A DNA stretch of 46,618 nucleotides from Gaiellales bacterium (GCA_036403155.1 DASWRM010000021.1:1-46618), one strand, 5' to 3'; counted from the stretch's first letter, positions 1 through 7,109 are shown. Notes: generated from the sequence alone by a model not told the origin. A program made the numbers and translations.

Positions 1-103
1 CCTGTGGATCGATGTACAGCCGCGTGTCGTCTTGAACATCGACGTCCACGAAGTCCAGCTGAGGCTGGGTCAGGCCGAGACCGTAATGCTCGGAGATGCG
101 CAT
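1..103 (-). CDS. N-terminal end of an uncharacterised protein (truncated by window edge)
   Basis: Reading the minus strand from an ATG at 101-103 gives MRISEHYGLGLTQPQLDF followed by VDVDVQDDTRLYIDP, open to the left edge. The pattern 'LDFVDVD...D(T)xL(Y/F)IDP' resembles, from memory, the start of a family of uncharacterised proteins found in accessory regions; no function is known to me. Only 34 codons are visible and no clear Shine-Dalgarno precedes the ATG. Bases 104-251, upstream of it, hold nothing I can support. Confidence 0.5.
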   Translation of the reverse strand, partial: MRISEHYGLGLTQPQLDFVDVDVQDDTRLYIDPQ

Positions 104-251
104 GACCGCGAAGGATAGAAGCGGTGGGCGCTAGCGGCTTCTGGCGCGAGCGCCCGCTCGAGCCGGAAACGCGGATCGTCTGCATCGGGGACGGGCTCGG
201 CCCGTCGATTCACTCGCCGTCCGGCTGAGCCACACCCTGCGGCGTCGGGTT

Positions 252-1358
252 CTAGTCGCAGAAGTCGGCGATGATGCCGTCGAGGGCGGACACGCAGCGG
301 TCGAGCTGATCGAGGTCGACCCACTCCACCGCGGCGTGGGCGCCTTCCCCGCCGGGGCCGAAGATGACGGTGGGAATGCCGGCAGCGGAGAAGATGGCGC
401 TGTCGGCCCAGCCGATGCCGCCGGTAACGGGCGTCTCTTGGCCGAGCGCTCGGCGAGCAGCCGTCACGATCGGAGCGTGCGCGGCAATCTCGAACGGCTC
501 GCGTACGAGCGCGGTGTGCAGCGTGGCGTCGGCGTCGCCGAGGAGGGCGGCTAGCTCCGCTTCGACGCTCTCGATCGTCTCGCCGGGGAGCGTGCGCCGC
601 TCGAGTTGGAGGCGGCACGACTCGGGATAGGTCGAGAGCTCGCGGCCGCCGTCGATGATGGACGCGTGGATCGAGCCCGGGCCGAGCAGCGGATGGCCCG
701 GGCGCCCGTTCAGCTCGGCGGCGAAGTGGTCGAGCTCGACCAGGATTGGGCCCATGCGAGCAATGGCATCGATGCCGTCCTCCGGCCGCGACCCGTGTGC
801 GGCGCGGCCGCGGACGACGATCTCGTGCCAGGTGAAGCCCTTGTGCGCGATCGCGATGGTGATCTCGGCGCCGGTGGGCTCGGTGACGATCGCGGCGTCG
901 GCCCGCACCGACTCGGCGACAGCCTGGGCGCCGACCGAGGCGAACTCCTCGTCGCAGACGGCGGCAATGATGACGTCGCCCGCAACGCCCCGCTCGGCGA
1001 CGTTGGTGGCAGCCACCATGATGGCGGCCAGGCCGGCCTTCATGTCGTACGCACCGCGGCCGTAGAGGCGGTTTCCCTCGACCCGCGGCGAGAAGGGGTC
1101 GGCCATTCCGTCGACCCCAACGACATCCATGTGAGCGTACAGGAGCAGCGAGCGGCCGCCGCCCTTCCCCCGCGCCCGCGCGACGACGTTGGGCCGGCCA
1201 GGCTCGACGTCGGCAATGTCGACCTCGAGGCCGCGCTCGGACAGCCAGCCACCGACGAACCGAGCGATCTCGCCCTCACCCGCGCCGCCCGGAACGAGGC
1301 TGGGATTGATCGAGTCGATGGCGACGAGGTCAGCCAATAGCGCTCGGGCATCCTCCAC
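252..1358 (-). CDS. M20 family metallopeptidase (ArgE/DapE/CPG2-like)
   Basis: Predicted 368-aa cytoplasmic di-zinc amidohydrolase that removes an acyl or aminoacyl group from an amino-acid-type substrate; the exact substrate cannot be told. Visible M20 motifs: LLLYAHMDVV (His76, Asp78), GRGAYDMKAG (bridging Asp105), CDEEFAS (Glu137/138, catalytic base and ligand), TEPTGAEI (Glu160) and GEGAHAAVEW near the C-terminus (last His ligand). The dimerisation lid lies between, around HKGFTWHEIVVRGRAAHGS. I take the GTG at 1356-1358 as start because GGTAGG lies about 10 bases upstream and the nearby ATGs are out of frame. It is transcribed away from the inserted element to its right. Succinyl-diaminopimelate desuccinylase, acetylornithine deacetylase or a dipeptidase are all possible. 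Confidence 0.85.
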   Translation of the reverse strand: MEDARALLADLVAIDSINPSLVPGGAGEGEIARFVGGWLSERGLEVDIADVEPGRPNVVARARGKGGGRSLLLYAHMDVVGVDGMADPFSPRVEGNRLYGRGAYDMKAGLAAIMVAATNVAERGVAGDVIIAAVCDEEFASVGAQAVAESVRADAAIVTEPTGAEITIAIAHKGFTWHEIVVRGRAAHGSRPEDGIDAIARMGPILVELDHFAAELNGRPGHPLLGPGSIHASIIDGGRELSTYPESCRLQLERRTLPGETIESVEAELAALLGDADATLHTALVREPFEIAAHAPIVTAARRALGQETPVTGGIGWADSAIFSAAGIPTVIFGPGGEGAHAAVEWVDLDQLDRCVSALDGIIADFCD

Positions 1359-1558
1359 GCGATCATCCTACCGACCGGGCTTCGGTCGTGGAATGAGCGA
1401 ATCGCGCACAACCGAGGCGAGGATAGGCGTCGAACACCATCCGGTCCAACGTGCGACCGGCGTGACGGGACTGTGACGTCTAGCTCGCGTTCGGGCGGCG
1501 TAGTGTGGTCTTCACGCCCTTACCGCCCCCGCGGCGTTTCGCCCTCTCTATCTACTCT

Positions 1559-1576
1559 CCCCGGGCCGGTTTGACG
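1559..1576. repeat. Left 18-bp direct repeat
   Basis: CCCCGGGCCGGTTTGACG, identical to 4321-4338. The flanking bases differ on both sides (T1558 against A4320, G1577 against C4339), so the identity is exactly 18 bases. It directly abuts the outer end of the left inverted repeat. Confidence 0.8.
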
Positions 1577-1577
1577 G

Positions 1578-1606
1578 TTATAGGGATTGCGCGAACTCGG
1601 ACAGTG
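1578..1606 (+). repeat. Left terminal inverted repeat (29 bp)
   Basis: Starts TTATAGGG and ends TCGGACAGTG. The reverse complement of 4292-4320 matches at 26 of 29 positions, with mismatches at repeat positions 9, 11 and 19. G1577 can also pair with C4321, extending the repeat by one base into the direct repeat. Confidence 0.75.
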
Positions 1607-1802
1607 GGATTATTCGCGCCGACAGACTGAGCGTTCTCCTGTGTGGCGGGGGTCGCTCGGACGAGCCCGATGTCCTTGGTCATTCATGACCCGTCCGCGA
1701 TATGAAGACGCGGTGGTCTCGGTCAAGCGCATCCAAGGCGGCGTCGTCGGGAAAGTCCTCATCTGCCTCGTGTAGCGTCCAGAGCGCGTGGAAGCTTCAA
1801 TC

Positions 1803-2915
1803 GTGAACGACCCGATCGAGTTCGGGGAACGCGCCATTGCCCTGCTTGACCGGGCCGCCGTCTCCACGAGCTTGAAGTACGCCCTGCTCCTCGGGCTGAT
1901 CGAGTTGGCGCACGAAAGAACGGATTCCCGCGGAGAACCGCCGGACATCGTCACAACCCGCGAGATAGCCATGAAGGTCGCAGAGTTGTACTGGCCTCAA
2001 ACGCGAGCGTTCACCGCCTCGCATACGGGGCAGTCCGCCGTGCTGAAACAGAGCGGCACAGGCCAACTGGCGGTCGTGAGGCAGCTTGGCGAGCTCCGCA
2101 ACCTGCCAAGCATCAAGCCGACCACCACTCTTACGAGGGCGGCCGCGCTCCATCCGATCCACGCTGAACGCGTGCTTCGACGAGTCGAGTGGTCACTGAT
2201 CGTCGACCCCCTCCCTCGACTCCAGCACGTGGGTACGGATGCGCCGTTCATCTACAGCGTTGACTGGACATCCACCGAGCCCGGGTCATCCAAGAACCTG
2301 CCCCGCGCCGTCGTGTTCCTGCCCGGAGCTGGCCGGCATCTGCAGCGGTTGACTGCCCTGCTCCGACCATTGCTCGAACGCCGATGGGCGGATTACGTCG
2401 CCGCCCGGAACTCTGCACTTCTGGACTACGGCCGTCTCGATTCCCACCTATTCGGTCAGATCCGACGTCCGACCGGTAAGTTGATGACCGGTCTCCGCGA
2501 TCTTCAACGCGGAAGTTGCTTCTACTGCCGTACGCCGCTCAGCGGGGCGACGGCAATCGACCACTTCATCCCGTGGTCACTCCACTTCGACGATGGCGCG
2601 TTCAACCTCATCGCTACCCACGCCCGCTGCAATGGCTCCAAGGCCGACCACCTACCGGCCGCAGTCCACGTTGAACGATGGGTGCGACGCTTCGCCGGTT
2701 CCGAACGCGTCGGAATTGAACAGTTGACGAAAGCAACCACCTGGGAGACGAATCCAGCAAGAACACTCAGCATCGCTCGTAGCGTCTACGCGCCGCTACA
2801 ACCAGACTCCCGCCTCTGGATCCATGGAGACAGCTTCGAGGCCGCCGATGCCAAGACGATTCTCCAACTGCTCGCAGCAGCGCCAGCGATCACAGAGGAC
2901 GACACGAACGAGTAG
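1803..2915 (+). CDS. HNH endonuclease domain protein, element cargo
   Basis: A 370-aa protein with a C-terminal treble-clef HNH nuclease fold: CFYC (Cys239, Cys242), AIDHFIPW (Asp253-His254), FNLIATHARCN (Asn268, His273, Cys276-Asn277) and a trailing Lys. These supply two metal-binding Cys pairs and the His-Asn-His/Asn catalytic set expected of an HNH nuclease. The first ~230 residues are helical (SLKYALLLGLIEL near residue 22) and not a domain I recognise; they probably give specificity. I prefer the GTG at 1803 because GGAAG lies 8 bases before it; an in-frame GTG at 1788 would add five residues. Codon use is less GC-biased than in lexA next door. A restriction or abortive-infection nuclease is the natural guess. 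A 29-codon ORF just upstream (1686-1775) is too weak to call. Confidence 0.75.
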   Translation: MNDPIEFGERAIALLDRAAVSTSLKYALLLGLIELAHERTDSRGEPPDIVTTREIAMKVAELYWPQTRAFTASHTGQSAVLKQSGTGQLAVVRQLGELRNLPSIKPTTTLTRAAALHPIHAERVLRRVEWSLIVDPLPRLQHVGTDAPFIYSVDWTSTEPGSSKNLPRAVVFLPGAGRHLQRLTALLRPLLERRWADYVAARNSALLDYGRLDSHLFGQIRRPTGKLMTGLRDLQRGSCFYCRTPLSGATAIDHFIPWSLHFDDGAFNLIATHARCNGSKADHLPAAVHVERWVRRFAGSERVGIEQLTKATTWETNPARTLSIARSVYAPLQPDSRLWIHGDSFEAADAKTILQLLAAAPAITEDDTNE

Positions 2916-3004
2916 GCAAGAGATGCATCCGCCCACGCAGCTGCCCGTTCAGAGGTTCAGTAGACCGGGTGCGCGCGCTCTCTATTTCGGGCTGCCGCTA
3001 GCCT

Positions 3005-3661
3005 GTGGTTCAGGGGCTGGACGGGCCATGCGGACCGCATGACCGAGCGCTCGGCCGCTCAAGTCTTCCGAACATCCACCGCAGGGGTGTCAACCTCGCA
3101 ATCCGAGCGGATGTGGAGGAGATCCTAGAAGCACTGGGCATCGAGAAGCCGTGGGGCCAGATCACGGCAATGGCCGGTCGCGCGGGATTTGGGTCACTGC
3201 CACTCGAGGGTGCGTTCAAAGACGCAGCAACTGAACGGCACACTGCGGCACACCAAGCGGCAGCGGGTGTGGAGGTTCCTGATCTGGTGGATCACCTCCG
3301 AAACATCAGGGCGATTGCGCTCGGGTTCGACGTACTTGCAAGTAGAGGCGGCCAACGGCTGCTGGAGGGGGACATGCGGGTAGCGCACGGTACGGGCGCA
3401 ATCCGCGCGAGCCACTTAGAATTACGGTTCGTGTCGGCCGTCGGCTCCAAGTGGGTCGACAAGAGCGAACGAGCAGTGAGAGCCCGCCGGCGACACGACT
3501 CAAAGGAGCAAGCGATACTAGAAGCCATGAGCATCGCCCGGGCGAGCCGTAATCCGGTCGTCTGCCTAGGGTCGGACGGTCGCGCCATTCAGTGGTTCAC
3601 GACAGATCTAGAGTGGATCCTCTACACCCGGCACCCGAGGGACACTGGATGCGATGAGTGA
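3005..3661 (+). CDS. Putative HEPN-domain ribonuclease (RiboL-PSP-HEPN-like)
   Basis: A 218-aa protein with an R-x4-H motif (Arg78-HTAA-His83) inside a helical segment, followed by a helix DLVDHLRNIRAIALGFDVLA. This layout resembles HEPN RNases such as the RiboL-PSP-HEPN group, where the Arg and His form the active site across a dimer. The last ~100 residues, containing a conserved-looking FVSAVGSKWVDKSERAV stretch, are unknown to me. The only upstream start is the GTG at 3005, directly after an in-frame TAG; a later GTG at 'RRG|VNLAIRAD' would drop ~28 poorly structured residues and may be the true start. The final codons overlap the next gene by 8 bases, implying translational coupling. HEPN assignment is from motif and helix pattern only. 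Confidence 0.55.
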   Translation: MVQGLDGPCGPHDRALGRSSLPNIHRRGVNLAIRADVEEILEALGIEKPWGQITAMAGRAGFGSLPLEGAFKDAATERHTAAHQAAAGVEVPDLVDHLRNIRAIALGFDVLASRGGQRLLEGDMRVAHGTGAIRASHLELRFVSAVGSKWVDKSERAVRARRRHDSKEQAILEAMSIARASRNPVVCLGSDGRAIQWFTTDLEWILYTRHPRDTGCDE

Positions 3662-4223
3662 AGCCCCGTTGGCGGTGGGGCGCCGCGTCATAGTCACTGG
3701 GCTGGCCGGGTCCGGGAAGAGCACGTTCGCGCTCGCGCTGGCTGCCAAGACCGGCTTGCCGGTCATTCATCTCGACCTCCACTTCTGGAAGCCCGGCTGG
3801 GTTGCACCCTCGGAGACCGAGTGGCGCGAGAAGCAACGTGGCGTTCTCGCCGGTGACGCGTGGATCGCGGACGGCAACTACGACGAGACGCTCGATCTCA
3901 GACTCGAACGCGCGGACACCGTTGTGGTTCTCGACATGCCTTGGTGGCTTTGCGCAGGACGCGCATTCCGGCGCGGCTTCCGAATGCCGGATGAGTTGCC
4001 CGAAGGATGCATCTATTCGCGCCGGCTGCGGCTACGCGATGAGTGGCGTTTGGCCATGCGCATCTGGCGGAAACGCCGGTCAGAACCGGACGGCGAACGC
4101 GAGATCGTCTCGCGGCACGGGCAGCATGCGGCCGTTTATGTGCTCCGCTCCAAGCGGGCGACCAGGGAGTTTCTCGACGGTCTTGACGCCGGGCATTTGA
4201 AGGCTGTGAGACCCGGGCTCTGA
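3654..4223 (+). CDS. P-loop nucleoside/nucleotide kinase-like protein (FlaR/adenylate-kinase-like)
   Basis: A 189-aa protein with a Walker A loop GLAGSGKST (residues 16-24), followed by PVIHLDLHFWKPGW and then DAWIADGNYDETLDLRL, VVLDMPWW and an Arg-rich lid region (RAFRRGFR, RKRRSEPDG). This is the layout of the family often annotated 'DNA topology modulation protein FlaR' or AAA/adenylate-kinase-like; the true substrate is not established for most members. The ATG at 3654 overlaps the HEPN gene's end (ATGAGTGA), so the two are probably translated together. It is the last gene inside the inverted repeats, leaving 68 bases to the right repeat. Confidence 0.75.
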   Translation: MSEAPLAVGRRVIVTGLAGSGKSTFALALAAKTGLPVIHLDLHFWKPGWVAPSETEWREKQRGVLAGDAWIADGNYDETLDLRLERADTVVVLDMPWWLCAGRAFRRGFRMPDELPEGCIYSRRLRLRDEWRLAMRIWRKRRSEPDGEREIVSRHGQHAAVYVLRSKRATREFLDGLDAGHLKAVRPGL

Positions 4224-4291
4224 CCGGAATGCTCGCACATGCTCTTGGCGGCCGTTCGCCCGATGCGGTGCGGGTCTGCCGTAAGGAGTCA

Positions 4292-4320
4292 CACTGTCCG
4301 ACTTCGCGCGACCCCTATAA
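4292..4320 (-). repeat. Right terminal inverted repeat (29 bp)
   Basis: Inverted, 26/29 matching copy of 1578-1606; reads CACTGTCCGA... to ...CCCCTATAA on the plus strand. It ends immediately before the right direct repeat. Confidence 0.75.
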
Positions 4321-4338
4321 CCCCGGGCCGGTTTGACG
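4321..4338. repeat. Right 18-bp direct repeat, overlapping the lexA -35 element
   Basis: Identical to 1559-1576. Its last six bases, TTGACG, form the likely -35 hexamer of the lexA promoter, so the copy next to lexA is probably the functional one. Confidence 0.8.
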
Positions 4339-4383
4339 CCGTCCGATCGCTCTGGCACACTATGACTCCGAACACACGTTCGG
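4333..4383 (+). promoter_or_regulatory. lexA promoter with SOS box
   Basis: TTGACG (4333-4338) and CACACT (4356-4361) are spaced by 17 bases and make a plausible sigma-70-type promoter. Just downstream, CCGAACACACGTTCGG (4368-4383) is a perfect palindrome with the GAAC-N4-GTTC core of the Gram-positive/actinobacterial LexA operator. This predicts that LexA represses its own gene and is relieved by DNA damage. Confidence 0.85.
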
Positions 4384-4398
4384 ACAAAGGAGTCGGTT

Positions 4399-5028
4399 GT
4401 GGAGCTATCACCAAGACAGCGCGAGATCCTCGAATTCGTCAACAGCCACGTCGATGCGAACGGCTATCCGCCGACGGTGCGCGAGATCGGGCAGGCCGTC
4501 GGCCTGACCTCGCCCTCGACGGTGCACGCGCACCTCGCGCGGCTCGAGAGCTCCGGCCTGATCCGCCGTGACCGCACCAAGCCGCGTGCGCTCGAGGTGA
4601 TCGAGGGCGGCCGTGGTCGCGACCGTGCCGCCGTGCAGGTCGACCTTCCCAGCCGTACCACCATGCTTCCGCTCGTCGGCGATGTCGCCGCGGGCGCGGG
4701 ACTCATCGCCGAGGAGCGCGTCGAGGACATGGTCGCGATCCCCGACCAGCTCTGTGCGGACGCCGACTTCCTGCTCACGATCAACGGCGACAGCATGATC
4801 AACGCCGGCATCCTCGACGGCGACCTCGTCGTCGTCCGCAAGCAGGACGACGCCCGCAACGGGGAGATCGTGGTTGCCCTGATGGGCGACGAGGACGCGA
4901 CCGTGAAGCGGTTCTTCCGAGAGTCGGGCCGCGTGCGCCTGCAGCCCGAGAACGACGACATGGAGCCGATGTTCCCCGAGCAGGTCCGGATCCTGGGCGT
5001 TGTCAAGGCGGTGCTCCGGAGGCTATGA
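4399..5028 (+). CDS. lexA: LexA, SOS transcriptional repressor
   Basis: A 209-aa LexA. The N-terminal winged helix-turn-helix (residues 1-65) contains NGYPPTVREIGQAVGL and SPSTVHAHLARLE. The C-terminal S24 peptidase-like domain has the self-cleavage Ala98-Gly99 in DVAAGAG, catalytic Ser132 in NGDSMINAGI and Lys170 in DATVKRFF. On DNA damage RecA filaments trigger autocleavage and derepress SOS genes. The GTG start at 4399 follows a strong AAAGGAG (4387-4393). The upstream operator predicts autoregulation. Length and motifs are typical, with nothing missing. The stop overlaps the next start as ATGA. Confidence 0.97.
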   Translation: MELSPRQREILEFVNSHVDANGYPPTVREIGQAVGLTSPSTVHAHLARLESSGLIRRDRTKPRALEVIEGGRGRDRAAVQVDLPSRTTMLPLVGDVAAGAGLIAEERVEDMVAIPDQLCADADFLLTINGDSMINAGILDGDLVVVRKQDDARNGEIVVALMGDEDATVKRFFRESGRVRLQPENDDMEPMFPEQVRILGVVKAVLRRL

Positions 5029-5270
5029 GCCCGGTCCGGACAGTCGACGACGCCTTCGGGCCGACGCTCGACGAGGTGATCGTGGCCGCGCTCAGGCGGG
5101 CCGCTCGCCCCGCCCGCTCGGCGATCTGTCCGGTATGCGAAGGAACGATGCGGCGGCTCGGCGACGCGGCCGGCGGGATGCCGCCGAGCGACCCGCTGGT
5201 GTGCGGTGAGTGCGGCAGCACGATCGAGGACGCTCAGCCGGCTCACTCCCAGCTCCGCCTGGTCGCCTGA
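5025..5270 (+). CDS. Small zinc-ribbon protein coupled to lexA
   Basis: An 81-aa protein with two Cys pairs, CPVC (Cys35, Cys38) and CGEC (Cys60, Cys63), spaced as in a zinc ribbon, after an N-terminal helix (TLDEVIVAALRRA). Its ATG overlaps the lexA stop (ATGA), so it is probably translated with LexA and under the same SOS control. No enzymatic motif is present. It may bind nucleic acid or a protein partner, but I do not recognise a named family. Confidence 0.7.
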   Translation: MSPVRTVDDAFGPTLDEVIVAALRRAARPARSAICPVCEGTMRRLGDAAGGMPPSDPLVCGECGSTIEDAQPAHSQLRLVA

Positions 5271-5304
5271 CCGGCGCCGGCGGCATCCCGCCGCCTGCCA
5301 CAAT

Positions 5305-6393
5305 GTGGCGGTGAGAACGCGGCGCGAGTTCCTCGCCTCGGCGAGCCTGCTGCTGGCCGGTGCTGGATGCCTTGGCCGTGGCGGCTCCAGCGTCGAGACA
5401 TTCGGCGCCGGATTCGTCTCCCACGACCAGAAGCTCGAGAAGCGCCTCCACCTGGTCGCGGCCGGCAACGAGGTACCCGCCTTCGCCGTGTCCGAGTACC
5501 AGGGGCGCACCGGCGTCCAGGTCGACACCGAGTCCACGGGCTCGGACGAGGCGCTGCTGCTGCGGCTTGCCGCCGGTGGCTACGGAGACTTCGACATCAT
5601 CATGGTCGGCGCCGACTCACTCGGCTACCTCGTCCAATCCGGGCAGGTCGAACCCATCGCGCGCAGCCTCGTCCCCGGGCTGTCGCTCCTGCAACCGCCC
5701 TTCGACGACTCGCCGGACGACGGCGGCCTCCGCCACGATGTGCCCGCCTGGTATGAGACGGTCGGCGTGGCCGCCCAGACCGACGCGCCGCTCGCAGCCG
5801 ACAGCTGGGTCGCCTTCTTCGGCCTTGCCGAACAGGAGCCCGGCCGCGTCGTGGTGCCCGACGACCCCAACCAGGTGATCGGTGCGACGCTCGTCTCGCT
5901 CGGCCACGCCTGGGACAGCGACTCGAGCGGTGACCTCGACGACGCGGGCGCCCGCCTGCAGGAGGTGTTCGCCGGCCTGCGCGTGCTGGGACGCCGCGCG
6001 CCGTCGTCGGTCGCCCCCGGACACCGGCCGCTCGCCGCGATCGCCAACTCCCAGGACTATCGGGTCCCGCCCGGCGGCGTTCGCTTCTTCCTCCCGGAAG
6101 AGGGCACGGCGCTGACCGTGCGAAGCTACTGCATTCCCGTCTATGCACCCCATCCGGTCGCCGCACATGCCTGGCTTCAGAACTGGTTGCAGCCGGTCGT
6201 CGAGGCCGGGTCGATGTCCGAGCTGCACGTCTCGGTGCCGCTCGCCCAGGCCCGGACGCTCGCCGACCCCGCACTCGGCGCCAACCAGGCGATCTGCCCG
6301 CCCCTGGCTGCGCTGGCCGCGTCGGTCCAGCCGGTCATCTCCGCTGACGGCGCGGCCGCCCGCGAGCAGATCTGGTCGGAGCTGACGGCATGA
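5305..6393 (+). CDS. Exported substrate-binding protein (PotD/spermidine-putrescine type)
   Basis: About 362 aa. The N-terminus VRTRREFLASASLLLAGAGC has a twin-arginine motif (TRREFL), a hydrophobic stretch and a Cys suited to lipid attachment, though the lipobox is not canonical. The body resembles periplasmic polyamine/Fe-type binding proteins: EVPAFAVSEYQGRTGVQV, YGDFDIIMVGADSLGYLVQ, then a hinge region and PVYAPHPVAAHAWLQNWLQP near the end. I chose the GTG at 5305 (GTG at 5311 is also possible); earlier in-frame starts would precede the signal sequence. No permease or ATPase is adjacent, so it either serves a distant transporter or has another role. The stop overlaps the next start (ATGA). 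Confidence 0.75.
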   Translation: MAVRTRREFLASASLLLAGAGCLGRGGSSVETFGAGFVSHDQKLEKRLHLVAAGNEVPAFAVSEYQGRTGVQVDTESTGSDEALLLRLAAGGYGDFDIIMVGADSLGYLVQSGQVEPIARSLVPGLSLLQPPFDDSPDDGGLRHDVPAWYETVGVAAQTDAPLAADSWVAFFGLAEQEPGRVVVPDDPNQVIGATLVSLGHAWDSDSSGDLDDAGARLQEVFAGLRVLGRRAPSSVAPGHRPLAAIANSQDYRVPPGGVRFFLPEEGTALTVRSYCIPVYAPHPVAAHAWLQNWLQPVVEAGSMSELHVSVPLAQARTLADPALGANQAICPPLAALAASVQPVISADGAAAREQIWSELTA

Positions 6394-6755
6394 CCGGGCC
6401 ATTGGCCTGGCTGCTGCTCTCCGCGCTCGCGCTGCTCGCGCCGCCCGCCGCGCACGGCCCCGCCCAGTGGAAGGGCAGGCCGCTGGCCGTCGTCACGTCG
6501 CCGTCTCAGCCCACCGAGGGCACGCCCGTCCGCGTCGTCGTCGCGCTGCTTCCCCGTGCGGCGCGCGACGTCGTCGTCTCGGGCGGTGGTCATCACGCGG
6601 CTGCCCGTCCTGCGGGCGAGGGACTTCGGCGCGCGACCCTGCTGACCCCGGCTGCCGGGCCGCTCACCCTGACCGTGCGCTTCGCCGTGCACGGCCGGCG
6701 GTTCACGGCGCCCGGCGGCGTCATCTTCGTGGTTCCCGATACGAGCGTCGACTAG
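6390..6755 (+). CDS. Small secreted protein of unknown function
   Basis: A 121-aa protein with a signal peptide (MTGPLAWLLLSALALLAPPAAHG) and a mature part rich in beta-prone segments (PLAVVTSPSQPTEGTPVRVVV, GPLTLTVRFAVHGRRFT), perhaps an Ig-like or copper-resistance-type fold. Its ATG overlaps the stop of the solute-binding protein, so the two are likely made together. No catalytic or metal motif is evident apart from a GGGHHAAA stretch. It ends just before rnpB. Confidence 0.6.
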   Translation: MTGPLAWLLLSALALLAPPAAHGPAQWKGRPLAVVTSPSQPTEGTPVRVVVALLPRAARDVVVSGGGHHAAARPAGEGLRRATLLTPAAGPLTLTVRFAVHGRRFTAPGGVIFVVPDTSVD

Positions 6756-6757
6756 AC

Positions 6758-7109
6758 TGGCAGAGCCGGTCAGGCAGCCGCGGCGCCTCGTGCGTCGAGG
6801 AAAGTCGGGACACCACAGGGCAAGGGTGCCGGGTAACGCCCGGACGGGGAAACCCGCTGGATAGCGCAACAGAGAGGAGACCGCCCCGGCGTCACACGTG
6901 AACGCCGGGGTAAGGGTGAAACGGTGGTGTAAGAGACCACCAGCGCCTCCGGTAACGGAGGCGGCTAGGCAAGCCCCACTCGGTGCAACGCCAATCGGAG
7001 CGATGACGCGGCCCGCCGAGCTCCAGGTAGGCGGCAATGAGCCGGATGGAGACAGCCGGCCCAGATGGATGGCTGCCCGCGACAGAATCCCGCTTACAGA
7101 CCGGCTACA
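6758..7109 (+). ncRNA. rnpB: RNase P RNA, bacterial type A
   Basis: The catalytic RNA of RNase P, which matures tRNA 5' ends. Seen directly: helix P1 from AGCCGGTC (6764-6771) pairing with GACCGGCT (7099-7106); the conserved GAGGAAAGTCGGGAC block in the 5' half; AGGGTGCCGGGTAACGCCCGG and GGGGAAACC; and ACAGAGAGGAGACCGCC. CGGTAAGGGTGAAA-like, GGTGGTGTAAGAGACCACC, GGCTAGGCAAGCCCCA and the 3' ACAGAATCCCGCTTACAG stretch follow. The overall order and ~350-nt length are those of type A. The exact 5' and 3' ends are estimated. Confidence 0.95.

Larger units (their letters stand above)
1559..4338. mobile_element. Candidate insertion: 29-bp imperfect terminal inverted repeats inside 18-bp direct repeats, carrying HNH, HEPN and kinase genes
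   Basis: The interval 1578-4320 is bounded by inverted repeats (1578-1606 against 4292-4320, 26 of 29 matching). It is flanked by perfect 18-bp direct repeats CCCCGGGCCGGTTTGACG at 1559-1576 and 4321-4338. The interior is visibly AT-richer than its neighbours and encodes three proteins on the plus strand, but no transposase or integrase. The arrangement is that of a transposed segment with a long target duplication, or of a non-autonomous element mobilised in trans. Removing 1577-4338 restores one copy of the 18-mer and joins the left flank to the lexA promoter. That the right direct repeat contains the probable lexA -35 hexamer is seen in the sequence; that the element moved is inference. 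Confidence 0.65.

Noticed and set aside
1587-1775. 62-codon frame crossing the left inverted repeat
   Set aside because: It starts at a weak TTG inside the repeat, has no Shine-Dalgarno and no protein features.
4292-4338. tRNA-gene attachment site for an integrative element
   Set aside because: No tRNA-like sequence is present at either 18-bp repeat and no integrase is encoded inside.
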